Assembly (NCBI RefSeq): GCF_000377345.1
Contig: NZ_KB898038.1
Location: 124,001-188,000 of the forward strand
Source: Thioalkalivibrio sp. ALJ16
Lineage (GTDB): Bacteria > Pseudomonadota > Gammaproteobacteria > Ectothiorhodospirales > Ectothiorhodospiraceae
Length of the DNA: 64,000 nt
Direction of reading: 5' to 3'
Positions within the stretch are counted from its first letter, which is position 1. Each line of letters starts with the position of its first letter. Position numbers and translations under genes: made by a program. The notes under the pieces were generated by a model, which saw only the letters and a program-made list of their open reading frames with translations, was not told the DNA's origin and did no database searches. Below, in pieces: positions 17,618 to 27,532 of the stretch.

Positions 17618-19174
17618 TTACGCGGCCAGCGGCTCGAGCCGGCTGCCGCTGCGTTTGTCGCGGATCACCATGTGACAGCCAATCAGGCCTTTCTCCGCGA
17701 GGTCGCGATAGCGATCCATGATCGTGTTCCGGATCCGGCGGCAGCGTGCCTCCACCCGCTCCCGCGATCCCGGCACCTTGCGGTCGTAGCGGTAGTGGAT
17801 CACCACCGGGACCGGCAGGCCGCGTTCGACGTTCAGCTTCCGGAAAATCTTGTTCACGCCGACATCCATGCCTTTGGCGCCTTCTTCCATCGTCTCCAAG
17901 TGCGCGAAGTAGGCAAAGTTGCGTACCTGCATCTCCTCGATCTCCTGGCCGACGATGATCACGCGCTCGCGGTGGCCAACATCGGCATAATGCCCACCGT
18001 GGTACCGCGCCACGTAGTCCAGCTGCGAAATATTGTTCAGCAGCAGCCGCGAGATCAGTCGCAGCATGCCCTCGTGCGGCGCCCCGTTACCGCGACCCCA
18101 ACCCTGCTGGTGAATCGCGTCCTGGATCGCCTGGTACACCCGCAGCGAGGCCGCCTGCTCGTCCATCCCCTGGGTTTCGCGATACACCTGCGCACTGTCC
18201 ACGAAGCGGTACAGGCTCATGCGCGTATCCGCGTCCGGGATGTGGATCTTGACCGAATCCGTATCCGTATCCACGCCAATCAGCAGCGTGTCCACCGAGG
18301 CCCCACAACAGTAGGTATTCTCGATCGCCTGGCGGAACGCGCGCAGCTGGTGCAGAGCCCCGTCGGCCGCGTCCCGCTCATTGTTTCCGTGCGCCGCGCA
18401 GCCCTGATGCATCGGATCGGCGCCACTGTAGTGGTAGGCCGCGATCTTCAGGTAGCGGCTGGGCACATCCGCCGTGGTCGGCCGACCCTCTCGGAAACGC
18501 AGCAACTCACGCTTGGTCCAGTGGCGCACGTCCTCCTCGATATCGAACTGCGCACCGGCATAGCTGCGCACCCGCACCGCGAGGTCAGGCAGGCGCAGGA
18601 TAAACCGGCGCAGTCCCAGCAGGCGCCCGTCGGAACAGGGCGAGATATCCACCTCGTGGAAATCGCAGTCCAGAAAATACGCAATCGCGCTCTCCGCCTC
18701 CGCCACCAGGTCATCCCGGCCCGCCCAGTATTCGTTGACCACCTGGTCGAAGAGCTCGAAGGTCCCGTGCAAGTACAGTTCACGGGTATCGAGGTCGTTT
18801 ATCCAGGCGTCTTCCAGAGCCTTCTCGGGCAGGCGGTAGCCGAGGCGCTGTTCCACGATCGCCTGCGCCCGCCGCTCGAAGTCCATCTCGTGCTGAAGGG
18901 CATGCACCTCCTTCAGCACCGGCACCAGCTCCGCAAAGCGGTCGCGGAACCCTTGCTCGAAGGCGTGCAGCCGCTCGTTCATGGCCACATCCGCCAGCGG
19001 ATGCCCCGGCAGCAGCTCGCGCGGGTCCCCCGCACTCGTCGTGTCACCTGCGGGAACCGGGCTCACCAAGGCCGTCGGTGCCGTGGAAACCGCGGCCGAA
19101 TTGCGGGCAGCCACCGCCCGGGTCTTCGCGAACCGCGAACCCAGGGCACTGCTCTTGCGACGACCGCGCACCAT
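17618..19174 (-). CDS. csoSCA: Carboxysomal carbonic anhydrase CsoSCA (CsoS3)
   Basis: The 518-residue protein is the epsilon/beta-type carbonic anhydrase of alpha-carboxysomes, converting luminal HCO3- to CO2. Candidate zinc ligands are Cys180, His248 and Cys259, with the Asp182-Arg184 dyad in CSDGR; the 11-residue spacing between His and the second Cys matches the family. The first ~60 residues are a disordered basic/Pro-rich stretch, the region that tethers CsoSCA to RuBisCO in Halothiobacillus. The catalytic set is intact, so the iota-CA-like gene downstream is not simply compensating for a dead enzyme. Confidence 0.95.
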   Translation of the reverse strand: MVRGRRKSSALGSRFAKTRAVAARNSAAVSTAPTALVSPVPAGDTTSAGDPRELLPGHPLADVAMNERLHAFEQGFRDRFAELVPVLKEVHALQHEMDFERRAQAIVEQRLGYRLPEKALEDAWINDLDTRELYLHGTFELFDQVVNEYWAGRDDLVAEAESAIAYFLDCDFHEVDISPCSDGRLLGLRRFILRLPDLAVRVRSYAGAQFDIEEDVRHWTKRELLRFREGRPTTADVPSRYLKIAAYHYSGADPMHQGCAAHGNNERDAADGALHQLRAFRQAIENTYCCGASVDTLLIGVDTDTDSVKIHIPDADTRMSLYRFVDSAQVYRETQGMDEQAASLRVYQAIQDAIHQQGWGRGNGAPHEGMLRLISRLLLNNISQLDYVARYHGGHYADVGHRERVIIVGQEIEEMQVRNFAYFAHLETMEEGAKGMDVGVNKIFRKLNVERGLPVPVVIHYRYDRKVPGSRERVEARCRRIRNTIMDRYRDLAEKGLIGCHMVIRDKRSGSRLEPLAA

Positions 19175-19198
19175 GGCGTCCAGGACCCTCTCCCGACC

Positions 19199-22100
19199 TT
19201 AGCCGCGCGCCCCGCCGGACAGCGTCACCAGCGAACCGGCGTCACTGTTCCCGGAGGAACCGGTGATCTTGCTCGGGGGCACATCCTTGCGCTCCAGTTC
19301 CCGATTGAGATACGCGCTCCGACCTTCACCGCGCGGATTCCCCTTCTGCGTGGCGTTGCGACGGGTCGAGAAACCCTCGGTCCCGGTCACGCGGTCACCG
19401 CGCTGCCAGTCGTCCCCGGTGATGGACACGCCGTTGCTGCTGCCATTCACGGTCACCCGTTCGGCACCCACCTTCGGCTGGTCTTCCACCGGTGCGGCGG
19501 CGACCGCCGGCTCCTGGCGGCTGTAGCGGAACTCTTCCGTGCCCGACACCAGGCCCATGGCCTTGTTGATCGAGCCGGTCACGCTGCCGCTGCTGCCGTA
19601 GGCGGTACCGGTCACACGCTCGCGGCGTTCGGCCGCGGCCCGTGCCGGGGTGTTCACGCTGAAACCGCCATTCGGCATCGGACGTTCCGCGGCTCGCGGG
19701 GCGGACGGAGCCGCCACCTGCATCCCCTCGGGACGCAGCCGCGGATGCAGGCTGCCCGCCGCGCTGGAGCAGGTACGGGCGAACTCGTTGGCACCCACGT
19801 ACGGGGCACCCGAGACGTCCTGACAGGCGCCACGTTCGGTACCAGTTACGCGCTCGTCATAGCCTGGCTGGCTGCCGGACACCGGGTGGGCCGGGGTCGA
19901 GTGGCGATCCGCCACGCGGGTACCCGCCACTTCGGAATCACGCGGCTCGCAGAACTGGTCGTACTGGTCCGGGCCGATGTAGGCGGTGCCGCTGACCGGC
20001 TTGCAGGCGCCGTATTCGTCGCCGGTCACGCGGGCCGAACGACCCACTGCGGTGCCAGACACGAGCTGCTGATTCCAGGTGCGGCCGACCGTCACCTTCT
20101 CCGGCGCGGCCTGCGGACGGCTGCCGCCACAAAATGCGTCATAGTGCTCGGAGCCGGCGTATTCGGTACCGGTGATCGGCTTGCAACCGCCGTACTCGTC
20201 GCCGGTCACGCGGATGGAGCTGTCCACCTGGGTACCGGAAACCTCACGGCCACGCAGGGTGTGCATCACCCCGACCTTGGGCACGCCACCGGCACCGGGG
20301 CGCTCGCACAGGTCGCCGAAATCCGACTTGTTGTAATACGGCGTGCCCGTCAGCGTGGCGCAGGAGCCGGGTTCGTCACCCGTAACCTTGGCGCTGCGGC
20401 CGACAGCAATGCCGGTCACACTCTGGTCGTCCTGGGTGTGCGACTCCTGCACCTTGGCCGGGGCCGGTTCCGGGCGCGTTCCACAGAAGCCCTGGAACTG
20501 TTCCTGCCCGAGGTATTCGGTGCCGGTCACGGGCTTGCAGCTCCCGTATTCGTCACCGGTCACGTGCACGGAGCGCCCGACTTCGGTGCCGGTCAGTTCA
20601 CGACCGCGAAGGGTGTGCATGACGCCGACCTTGACCGGCGCTCCGCTGGGCTTTCCCGTGCTGCAGGGAACCTCGCTCGCCGCGGTGTTCAGATACTCGG
20701 TGCCGGTGATGTCGCGGCAGGAGCCGGATTCATCGCCGGTGACCTTGGGGCTGCGCCCCACGGAGGTGCCCGAGACGCCCTCGCCCTGACGGGTGACCAT
20801 CACACTGGTGCGCGCCGGGGCGCCCTGCGGACGCGTGCCGCAGAACCCCTCGTATTGCTCGCTACTGAGGTATTCGGTCCCGGTAATAGTCTCGCAGGAG
20901 CCACGCTCGTCGCCGGTCACCCGAGTGGAGCGGCCAACTTCGGTGCCGCTCACGGCCTGACCGCGAGTGGTGTGAGAGGTACCGACCTTGGGCGGATTGC
21001 CCGCCGGGCGCACCCCGCAGTAGCGCTCGTAGTGCTCGAGACCCAGATATTCGGTACCGGTGATGGCCGAGCAGCTGCCCGCCTCCGTGCCGGTCACGTT
21101 CTGGCTGCGCTCGACCTGGGTGCCGCTGACGTGGCTGCCGGCCAGCGTGGTGCCTTCCTCGACCTTGGGCGGGGCGTCGGCATCACCAGGGCGCGGGCGC
21201 CCGCACGGACGACCGGGCTCGGACGAGCCACGCCCCAGCTTGCAGAGTTCTTCGCGGCGTTGACGCGCGACTTCGCGGGTCGACATGCCCTTGCGCTTGG
21301 CCGCCTTCCAGGCGCCCTCCTGGGGCAGGGCACCGCGGGCCTGGCCACCCTTGAAGCGGCGGCGCAGGGCCTGCTTGCCGTTCTGGGCCATCGCGTCGCG
21401 CCGGGCCATGCAGATCGCACGGACCTCGGAGATCATCGGATGCGGGCCGGCGGCTTCGCCCCCGGACTCGACCTTGTCGCACAGCTGGTCAAGACCGGTG
21501 TCGACCACCGCCTGTTCAGGAGTCGCCGCGTGGACAGGCTCCTGGCCAGCTTTCTCGCCCTTGCAGCCACAGCCGCAATCCTTGCTCGCTTCAGTGGGCG
21601 CGGACTGCACCGGCTCGCGCCCCTTCAGACGGTCTTCCCGGCGCGGCTCCGGCGCCATGGCCTTCTTGCCATCGGTGGCAAGGGCCTGGCGACGCAGACG
21701 GCAGATCTCGCGGCCACTCATATGCGAGCAGTCGACTTCCACGTTCTGCGACTGGGCCAGGGCCTCGAGCTGGCGGGAGCGGTCCGCCCCCGCGCGGGCC
21801 ATGCCGCCGGAGACCCGCGCCCGGGTGTTGGTACGGCCCACGGCCTTCTTGCCCTGGCGCGCCATCTTCTGGCGGCGCTCGAGGGCGGCCTGCCGGCCGT
21901 TGGAGGCACCCGCATGCGCGCCCGGCTCGGGGCGGCGCTCGGGAGTGGTGTCGCGGGTCTCGAAGGAGACCGGCGACGACGATTCGCTGATGTGCTGCTC
22001 CGGCTCCCGCGCCTGGGGTGCCGGGGCGGGTGCCGCTTTCGCCTGGCGCGCCTGTTGCGCAGCCGCGGCGGAACGGTTGTTCCCCTTGGTTTGGCCGGTC

Positions 22101-22201
22101 GACTTCACGGCAGCCTTGCCATTACGAGACATGGCCTTGCGCCGTTCCAGGGCACGTTCACGCCCCGAGAGACCTTCAGACGCAGATGTCGGATTACTCA
22201 T
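19199..22201 (-). CDS. csoS2: Carboxysome assembly scaffold CsoS2
   Basis: The 1000-residue, intrinsically disordered protein has three regions. The N-terminal region (~1-300) repeats basic helices such as RERALERRKAMSRNGKAAV and REICRLRRQALATDGKKAM that bind RuBisCO. The middle region (~340-780) holds about eight repeats of VSGT-VGRS-VTGDE-G-C-ITGTEY with paired cysteines. The C-terminal region carries further VTG/ITG motifs (RVTGTAYGSSG, SITGDDW, KITGSSGN) that lock to the shell. It links RuBisCO to the shell during assembly. CsoS2 in some relatives is also made as a short form by -1 frameshifting; I did not locate a slippery site here. Confidence 0.96.
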   Translation of the reverse strand: MSNPTSASEGLSGRERALERRKAMSRNGKAAVKSTGQTKGNNRSAAAAQQARQAKAAPAPAPQAREPEQHISESSSPVSFETRDTTPERRPEPGAHAGASNGRQAALERRQKMARQGKKAVGRTNTRARVSGGMARAGADRSRQLEALAQSQNVEVDCSHMSGREICRLRRQALATDGKKAMAPEPRREDRLKGREPVQSAPTEASKDCGCGCKGEKAGQEPVHAATPEQAVVDTGLDQLCDKVESGGEAAGPHPMISEVRAICMARRDAMAQNGKQALRRRFKGGQARGALPQEGAWKAAKRKGMSTREVARQRREELCKLGRGSSEPGRPCGRPRPGDADAPPKVEEGTTLAGSHVSGTQVERSQNVTGTEAGSCSAITGTEYLGLEHYERYCGVRPAGNPPKVGTSHTTRGQAVSGTEVGRSTRVTGDERGSCETITGTEYLSSEQYEGFCGTRPQGAPARTSVMVTRQGEGVSGTSVGRSPKVTGDESGSCRDITGTEYLNTAASEVPCSTGKPSGAPVKVGVMHTLRGRELTGTEVGRSVHVTGDEYGSCKPVTGTEYLGQEQFQGFCGTRPEPAPAKVQESHTQDDQSVTGIAVGRSAKVTGDEPGSCATLTGTPYYNKSDFGDLCERPGAGGVPKVGVMHTLRGREVSGTQVDSSIRVTGDEYGGCKPITGTEYAGSEHYDAFCGGSRPQAAPEKVTVGRTWNQQLVSGTAVGRSARVTGDEYGACKPVSGTAYIGPDQYDQFCEPRDSEVAGTRVADRHSTPAHPVSGSQPGYDERVTGTERGACQDVSGAPYVGANEFARTCSSAAGSLHPRLRPEGMQVAAPSAPRAAERPMPNGGFSVNTPARAAAERRERVTGTAYGSSGSVTGSINKAMGLVSGTEEFRYSRQEPAVAAAPVEDQPKVGAERVTVNGSSNGVSITGDDWQRGDRVTGTEGFSTRRNATQKGNPRGEGRSAYLNRELERKDVPPSKITGSSGNSDAGSLVTLSGGARG

Positions 22202-22252
22202 GGCACTTCCTTACAGTTGGCGGCAGCAACGGTAAATAACGCTGTACTGAAC

Positions 22253-22279
22253 TGCCGGACCCGCAGCGCGGGTCCGGCA
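22253..22279 (-). terminator. Strong hairpin between cbbS and csoS2
   Basis: A perfect 12-bp stem (22253-22264 with 22268-22279) with a 3-nt loop begins 16 nt after the cbbS stop. No T-run follows in the minus direction. It is therefore more likely an mRNA 3'-end stabiliser or processing point that keeps cbbLS message in excess than a full terminator. Confidence 0.7.
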
Positions 22280-22294
22280 GGCACCGGGGTCGTC

Positions 22295-22627
22295 TTAGCG
22301 GCCGCGGTCGACCACGAAGGCCATGCCCTGGCTCTGGGCGTAGTTATCGTACGCAATAAAACGAACCATCATGCCCGGGTTGGCACGGCGGCACTGCTCG
22401 ATCTCGGACAGCACGGCCTCTACGGACTGCTCACCGAAGAACGGCAGCTTCCACATGTACCAGTAGTGGGCCATGGCGTTTTCCTTCTCGCTGTACTCGA
22501 TCGCCGGGTTCCAGCCCTGGGCGAGGCAGTATTCGATCTGCTTGCGCACCTGGTCGGCGTTCATCTCCGGCAGGTAGGAGAAGGTCTCGTACTTCTGCGA
22601 CTGCTTGAAGTTCTGGATATCAGACAT
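22295..22627 (-). CDS. cbbS: RuBisCO form I small subunit CbbS
   Basis: The 110-residue protein begins [20 protein letters not shown] and includes [16 protein letters not shown] and [15 protein letters not shown]. These are hallmark small-subunit segments that cap the L8 core and help bind CsoS2. It lies 68 nt downstream of cbbL; the gap contains a modest GCGGGTG/CACCCGC hairpin. A strong hairpin follows the gene. Confidence 0.98.
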   Translation of the reverse strand: MSDIQNFKQSQKYETFSYLPEMNADQVRKQIEYCLAQGWNPAIEYSEKENAMAHYWYMWKLPFFGEQSVEAVLSEIEQCRRANPGMMVRFIAYDNYAQSQGMAFVVDRGR

Positions 22628-22695
22628 GTCGGTAATCCTGTGCTCTTGTTCTTTCAGGGCGCGGGTGACCCGTCAGGCCACCCGCACTCGGGCGA

Positions 22696-24117
22696 TCACT
22701 TGTGCTGGGTGTCCAGCTTGTCGACGGTGTCGAACTCGAACTTGATCTCTTTCCACGTTTCCATGGCGATCTTCAGCTCGGGGCTGTGCTGAGCGGCCTG
22801 GGTCAGGATCTCCTTGCCTTCGCGCTCGAGATCGCGACCTTCGTTGCGCGCCTGGACACAGGCTTCCAGCGCGACACGGTTGGCCGCCGCACCCGGGGCG
22901 TTGCCCCACGGATGGCCCAGCGTACCGCCGCCGAACTGCAGCACGGAGTCGTCGCCGAAGATGGTGACCAGGGCCGGCATGTGCCAGACGTGGATACCAC
23001 CGGAGGCCACGGCGAACACGCCCGGCATGGAACCCCAGTCCTGATCGAAGAAGATGCCGCGCGAGCGGTCTTCCGGCACGAAGGATTCACGCAGCAGGTC
23101 GATCCAGCCCAGGGTCGCGGCACGGTCGCCTTCCAGCTTGCCGACCACGGTACCGGTATGCAGGTGGTCACCACCGGACAGACGCAGGATCTTGGCCAGC
23201 ACACGGAAGTGGATACCGTGCTTCGGATGGCGGTCGAGCACCGCGTGCATGGCACGGTGGATGTGCAGCAGCACGCCGTTGTCACGGCACCAGTTGGCCA
23301 GGCCCGTGTTGGCGCAGAAACCGCCGGTGATGTAGTCGTGCATGATGATCGGCGCGCCAATTTCCTTGGCGAACTCGGCACGCTTGTACATCTCTTCCGG
23401 GGTCGGCGCGGTGACGTTCAGGTAGTGACCCTTGCGCTCGCCGGTTTCGGCTTCGGCCTTTTCGGTCGCTTCCTGCACGAACTCGAAGCGGTCACGCCAG
23501 CGCATGAACGGCTGCGAGTTGATGTTCTCGTCATCCTTGGTGAAGTCGAGGCCGCCACGCAGGCACTCGTACACGGCACGGCCGTAGTTCTTCGCGGACA
23601 GACCCAGCTTCGGCTTGATGGTGCAGCCCAGCATCGGACGGCCGTACTTGTTCAGCTTGTCGCGCTCGACCTGGATACCGGACGGCGGACCACCGCAGGT
23701 CTTCACGTAGGCGATCGGGAAGCGCACGTCTTCCAGACGCAGGGCACGGATGGCCTTGAAGCCGAACACGTTGCCGACCAGGGAGGTGAACACGTTCACC
23801 ATCGAACCTTCTTCGAACAGGTCGATCGGGTAGGCGATGAACGCGTAGAAGGACTCGTCGTCACCCGGCACGTCCTCAATGGAGTACGCACGGCCCTTGT
23901 AGTAGTCCATGTCGGTCAGGAGGTCGGTCCACACCGTGGTCCAGGTACCGGTGGACGACTCGGCCGCCACAGCGGCTGCCGCTTCTTCGCGGTCAATGCC
24001 CGGCTGCGGGGTGATCTTGAAACAGGCCAGGATATCGGTATCCAGCGGCATGTATTCCGGCATCCAGTAGGTTTCGCGGTAATCCTTGACACCCGCGGAG
24101 TACTTCTTGGCGGCCAT
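22696..24117 (-). CDS. cbbL: RuBisCO form IA large subunit CbbL
   Basis: The 473-residue enzyme carboxylates RuBP with CO2. Catalytic residues are present: Lys168 and Lys170 (TIKPKLGLS), carbamylated Lys194 with metal ligands Asp196 and Glu197 ([12 protein letters not shown]), and loop 6 downstream. Length and the position ahead of cbbS-csoS2 indicate the carboxysomal form IA (IAc) lineage. The ATG has AGGAG 9 nt upstream. It heads the minus-strand carboxysome operon, with an AT-rich regulatory region before it. Confidence 0.98.
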   Translation of the reverse strand: MAAKKYSAGVKDYRETYWMPEYMPLDTDILACFKITPQPGIDREEAAAAVAAESSTGTWTTVWTDLLTDMDYYKGRAYSIEDVPGDDESFYAFIAYPIDLFEEGSMVNVFTSLVGNVFGFKAIRALRLEDVRFPIAYVKTCGGPPSGIQVERDKLNKYGRPMLGCTIKPKLGLSAKNYGRAVYECLRGGLDFTKDDENINSQPFMRWRDRFEFVQEATEKAEAETGERKGHYLNVTAPTPEEMYKRAEFAKEIGAPIIMHDYITGGFCANTGLANWCRDNGVLLHIHRAMHAVLDRHPKHGIHFRVLAKILRLSGGDHLHTGTVVGKLEGDRAATLGWIDLLRESFVPEDRSRGIFFDQDWGSMPGVFAVASGGIHVWHMPALVTIFGDDSVLQFGGGTLGHPWGNAPGAAANRVALEACVQARNEGRDLEREGKEILTQAAQHSPELKIAMETWKEIKFEFDTVDKLDTQHK

Positions 24118-24422
24118 GTGGCTTTCTCCTACGCGTTGGTTAATCGTGACGGTCGCCTAGATTAGGGAGGGCAATCACTAATAACAAATAAATAATCTAG
24201 ATACGACCAATAGACTATCGTTTATACAAAAGCCGGGCAGCGGGAGGGCCGCTGACCGGCAGGGGTTCGGGTTCGCATGGGCGCCACCGGACAGCAAACG
24301 ACCTGCCGCGCCAGAATGCGGATGACGATTGTAGTCCAAGACCGTAGCGCTTGCATGCCTTTTCCGTGATCGGCCCGACACGCGGGGCAGCCCGCAGCGC
24401 AGACACGGCCCCGTACGCGGTG
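24118..24422 (-). promoter_or_regulatory. cbbL upstream regulatory region
   Basis: This 305-bp gap between cbbL and the RND gene contains an unusually AT-rich block (about 24155-24235). Within it CTAGATTA (24157-24164) and TAATCTAG (24193-24200) form a perfect 8-bp inverted repeat 28 bp apart. The second arm also lies in the palindrome ATCTAGAT. Several T-N11-A patterns, the loose LysR-type motif, occur here. It is the natural site for the cso operon promoter and CbbR binding. The remainder (24240-24422) is GC-rich with no feature I can name. Confidence 0.5.
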
Positions 24423-27400
24423 TCAGGCCGTGCCGGCAGCGGCGTCGGCGCGCGCCGTGGCGCCGTGCTCGCGGGCCAGATACAGGTAGATCGCCGGAAC
24501 CACGAACAAGGTGAACAGGGTACCAATGGCCATGCCACTGGCGATCACCAGACCCATGGCGAAACGCGAGCCAGCACCGGCGCCGGTCGCCATCAGCAGC
24601 GGCACCATGGCCACCACGGTGGCGGTGGTGGTCATCAGGATCGGGCGCAGGCGCAGGCTCGCGGCCTCCTCGATGGCCTCGCGCAGGCCGCGGCCCTGAC
24701 GCTGCAGCTGGTTGGCGAACTCCACGATCAGGATGCCGTGCTTCGCAATCAGCCCGATCAGGGTCAGCAGGCCCACCTGGGTGTAGATGTTCAGTGACGT
24801 CACGCCGAGACTGATGAAGATCAGGGCGCCCGCGATCGACATCGGCACGGTGGTGAGGATGATCAGCGGGTCACGGAAGGATTCGAACTGTGCCGCCAGC
24901 ACCAGGAAGATCACGATCAGCGCGAAGAAGAAGGTGATCACCAGCTCTCCGCCCTCCGCCTTCAGCTGGCGCGACTGGCCGGCATAGTCGATGGTAACGT
25001 CGGGCGGCAGCACCTCGGCCGCGATGCCGTCGATGATGTCCAGCGCCTCGCCGAGGGTCACCCCGGGGCGCGGGACCGCAGACAGCGTCACCGCATTGAG
25101 CTGCTGGAACCGCTTCAGTGACCGCGGGGTGACCGTCTCCCCGAGGGTCACGATGCTGGACAGCGGTACCGGCTCGCCGTCGCGGGTGCGGGTGAACAGC
25201 TCTTCCAGCTGCTCGGGATTCAGGCGCTCGGTGCGCTGGATCTGGGGGATCACCCGATAGCTGCGGTTCTCCATCGCGAAACGCCCGGCAAAACCGCCGG
25301 ACAGCAGCGTCGCCAGGTCGGCGTTCAGGGTGGCCATGTCGATGCCCAGCTGCGCGGCGCGCTCGCGGTCGATGTTCAGATCCACCTGCGGCTGGTCGAA
25401 GTCGAGATCGCTGTCGATGAAGATGAAGCGCCCGGTCGCGCGCGCCCGCTCCAGGATCTCGTCGGCAAACTGGCCCAGCTCCTCGAACGGCCCGGTGGAG
25501 CCCAGCACCACGCTGACCGGCGTGCCGTCACCCGGCGTCGGGAGTTGCGGCGGCTGCACCGCAAAGACCTCCAGCGCCGGGATGCGCTCCAGGCGCGGCT
25601 GCAGATCCTGCTCCAGGATCGTCTCGGTATCGCGATCGCGCTGGTCCCAGGGGGCCAGCACGAAACCGCCCAGGGCCTGGTTGCTGGCGCCGGCAAGCCC
25701 CGGCCCGCCGCCGAAGCCGTTGACGATGAAGATGTTCTGCAGCTCCGGGATCGCGTCCAGGAAATCGTCGGTCAGCGCGGTGTTGCGTTCCAGCCAGTCC
25801 AGCCCCATGTAGGCATCGCCCTCCATGATGGAGAACGCGAACCCCTGGTCTTCCGGCGGCTCCAGCTCGGTCTGCGAGGTCACGAACAGGAAGTAGCAGG
25901 ACACCAGCACGATGGCACCGAACACCGCAATGGTGAAGCGATCGTTCAGGGCCCCGTGCAGGCGCCGGCGATAGCGCCGCTGCAGGCCATCGAAGCGCGC
26001 ATCCAGCCAGCTCTCGATGCGTCCGCGACGCTCGCTGGCCCCGTCGCGCAGGATCTTCGAGCACATCATCGGGGACAGGGTGATGGCGACGATCCCGGAG
26101 ATCACCACGGTCGCCGCCAGGGTGAAGGCAAACTCGACGAACAGGGTCCCGGTCAGCCCGCCGATGAAGCCCAGCGGCAGGAACACCGCGACCAGCGTGG
26201 TCGACATCGCCACGATCGGCCAGGCCAGCTCGCGCGCGCCCTGGATCGCTGCATCCATGCGCGACATCCCCTCCTCGATATGGCGCGAGATGTTCTCCAG
26301 CATGATGATGGCGTCATCCACCACGATACCGATCGCGAGCACCATCGCCAGCAGGGTCAGCAGGTTCAGCGAAAAGCCCATCAGCAGCATCAGCATGAAG
26401 GTGCCGACCAGCGACAACGGGACCGCCACCGCCGGGATGATCACGCTGCGCAGGGAACCGAGGAACAGGTAGATCACCACCAGCACGATGGCCAGGGCCA
26501 GGCCGATGGTGATCAGCACCTCGTCGATCGCGCTCTGGATGTAGTCGGTGGAGTCGTAGACGATCTCGCCCTCCAGCCCCGAGGGCAGGCGCGGGAGGAT
26601 GCGCGTGTCGAACACGTCGCGCACCTCGGCGATCACGTCGAGGGCGTTCGCATCCGGCGCCAGCTCGATCCCGACGAAGGTCGCCGCCTCGCCGTTGAAG
26701 CGCACCGAGGTGTCGTAGCTCTCGGAACCCAGCTCGACCTCGGCGACGTCTTCCAGACGCACCAGGTCCCCATCGGCCTCGAACAGGATCAGCTGCTCGA
26801 ATTCCTCCGGGCGCTGCAGATCGGTATCCGCGGTCAGGTCCAGCCCGACCATCGAGCCACGTGTCTGGCCCACGGCCGAGAGGACGTTGTTGCGTTCCAG
26901 GGCCTCGCGGACGTCACGCCCGGTCACGCCATAGGCGGCCATGCGGCTGGCATCCAGCCAGGCGCGCATGGCAAAGCTCTGCGCCCCGAGGATCTCCGCG
27001 CGCTGCACGCCGTTGATGGTCGCCAGTTCCGGCTGCACCTCGCGGATCAGATAGTCGGTGGTCTGGTTGTTGGTCAGGCGCTCGGAATAGAAGGACATGT
27101 ACATCGCGGCCACGTCCTGACCGACCGACAGGTCCACCACCGGGTCCTCGGCCTCGGCTGGCAGATCACTGCGGATCTTGTCCACCTGCGCCGAGATCTG
27201 GGTCAGCGCCTGGTTGGGGTCGTAGTCGAGCTCCAGATGGGCCTCGACGATACTGATGCCCGCGCGGCTGGTGGAGACCAGGTAATCGATCCCCTCGGCC
27301 TCGGCCACCTCGCGCTCCATCGGGGTGGTGATGAAGCCCTGCACCAGGTCGGCATCCGCCCCGACATACGCAGTGCTGACGGTCACCACCGCGTTCTGCA

Positions 27401-27518
27401 CCTCGGGGAACTGACGCACGTTCAGGTCGAACACCGCGCGCACCCCGAACAACAGGATGAACAGGCTCACCACCGTGGCCAGCACCGGCTTCTGGATAAA
27501 AATGTCGGTAAAGCGCAT
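24423..27518 (-). CDS. RND efflux pump inner-membrane transporter
   Basis: The 1031-residue HAE1-type RND permease begins MRFTDIFIQKPVLATVVSLF and has the expected 12 helices and two periplasmic loops. The proton-relay aspartates are present in VLAIGIVVDDAIIMLENI. It belongs to the AcrB/MexB superfamily, driving drug or lipid export with the adjacent adaptor. It follows the adaptor gene by 14 nt, in the order tetR-mfp-rnd. No outer-membrane channel gene is linked, so it presumably uses a TolC-like protein encoded elsewhere. Confidence 0.95.
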   Translation of the reverse strand: MRFTDIFIQKPVLATVVSLFILLFGVRAVFDLNVRQFPEVQNAVVTVSTAYVGADADLVQGFITTPMEREVAEAEGIDYLVSTSRAGISIVEAHLELDYDPNQALTQISAQVDKIRSDLPAEAEDPVVDLSVGQDVAAMYMSFYSERLTNNQTTDYLIREVQPELATINGVQRAEILGAQSFAMRAWLDASRMAAYGVTGRDVREALERNNVLSAVGQTRGSMVGLDLTADTDLQRPEEFEQLILFEADGDLVRLEDVAEVELGSESYDTSVRFNGEAATFVGIELAPDANALDVIAEVRDVFDTRILPRLPSGLEGEIVYDSTDYIQSAIDEVLITIGLALAIVLVVIYLFLGSLRSVIIPAVAVPLSLVGTFMLMLLMGFSLNLLTLLAMVLAIGIVVDDAIIMLENISRHIEEGMSRMDAAIQGARELAWPIVAMSTTLVAVFLPLGFIGGLTGTLFVEFAFTLAATVVISGIVAITLSPMMCSKILRDGASERRGRIESWLDARFDGLQRRYRRRLHGALNDRFTIAVFGAIVLVSCYFLFVTSQTELEPPEDQGFAFSIMEGDAYMGLDWLERNTALTDDFLDAIPELQNIFIVNGFGGGPGLAGASNQALGGFVLAPWDQRDRDTETILEQDLQPRLERIPALEVFAVQPPQLPTPGDGTPVSVVLGSTGPFEELGQFADEILERARATGRFIFIDSDLDFDQPQVDLNIDRERAAQLGIDMATLNADLATLLSGGFAGRFAMENRSYRVIPQIQRTERLNPEQLEELFTRTRDGEPVPLSSIVTLGETVTPRSLKRFQQLNAVTLSAVPRPGVTLGEALDIIDGIAAEVLPPDVTIDYAGQSRQLKAEGGELVITFFFALIVIFLVLAAQFESFRDPLIILTTVPMSIAGALIFISLGVTSLNIYTQVGLLTLIGLIAKHGILIVEFANQLQRQGRGLREAIEEAASLRLRPILMTTTATVVAMVPLLMATGAGAGSRFAMGLVIASGMAIGTLFTLFVVPAIYLYLAREHGATARADAAAGTA

Positions 27519-27532
27519 GGTCGCGGGCCTGT

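Noticed and set aside
19800-21150. Regular DNA repeats that could suggest a CRISPR-like or satellite array
   Set aside because: They are in-frame coding repeats of the CsoS2 middle region with varying sequence, not identical repeats with unique spacers.
19199-22201. Programmed -1 frameshift site in csoS2
   Set aside because: Known in some relatives, but I could not identify a convincing slippery heptamer plus downstream structure by eye. A computed scan for X-XXY-YYZ in the reading frame would decide.
17555-22792. Very long open frame on the plus strand opposite csoSCA-csoS2-cbbS
   Set aside because: It is antisense to well-recognised cso genes. High GC removes stop codons in this frame and the repeats are the reverse image of CsoS2 repeats.
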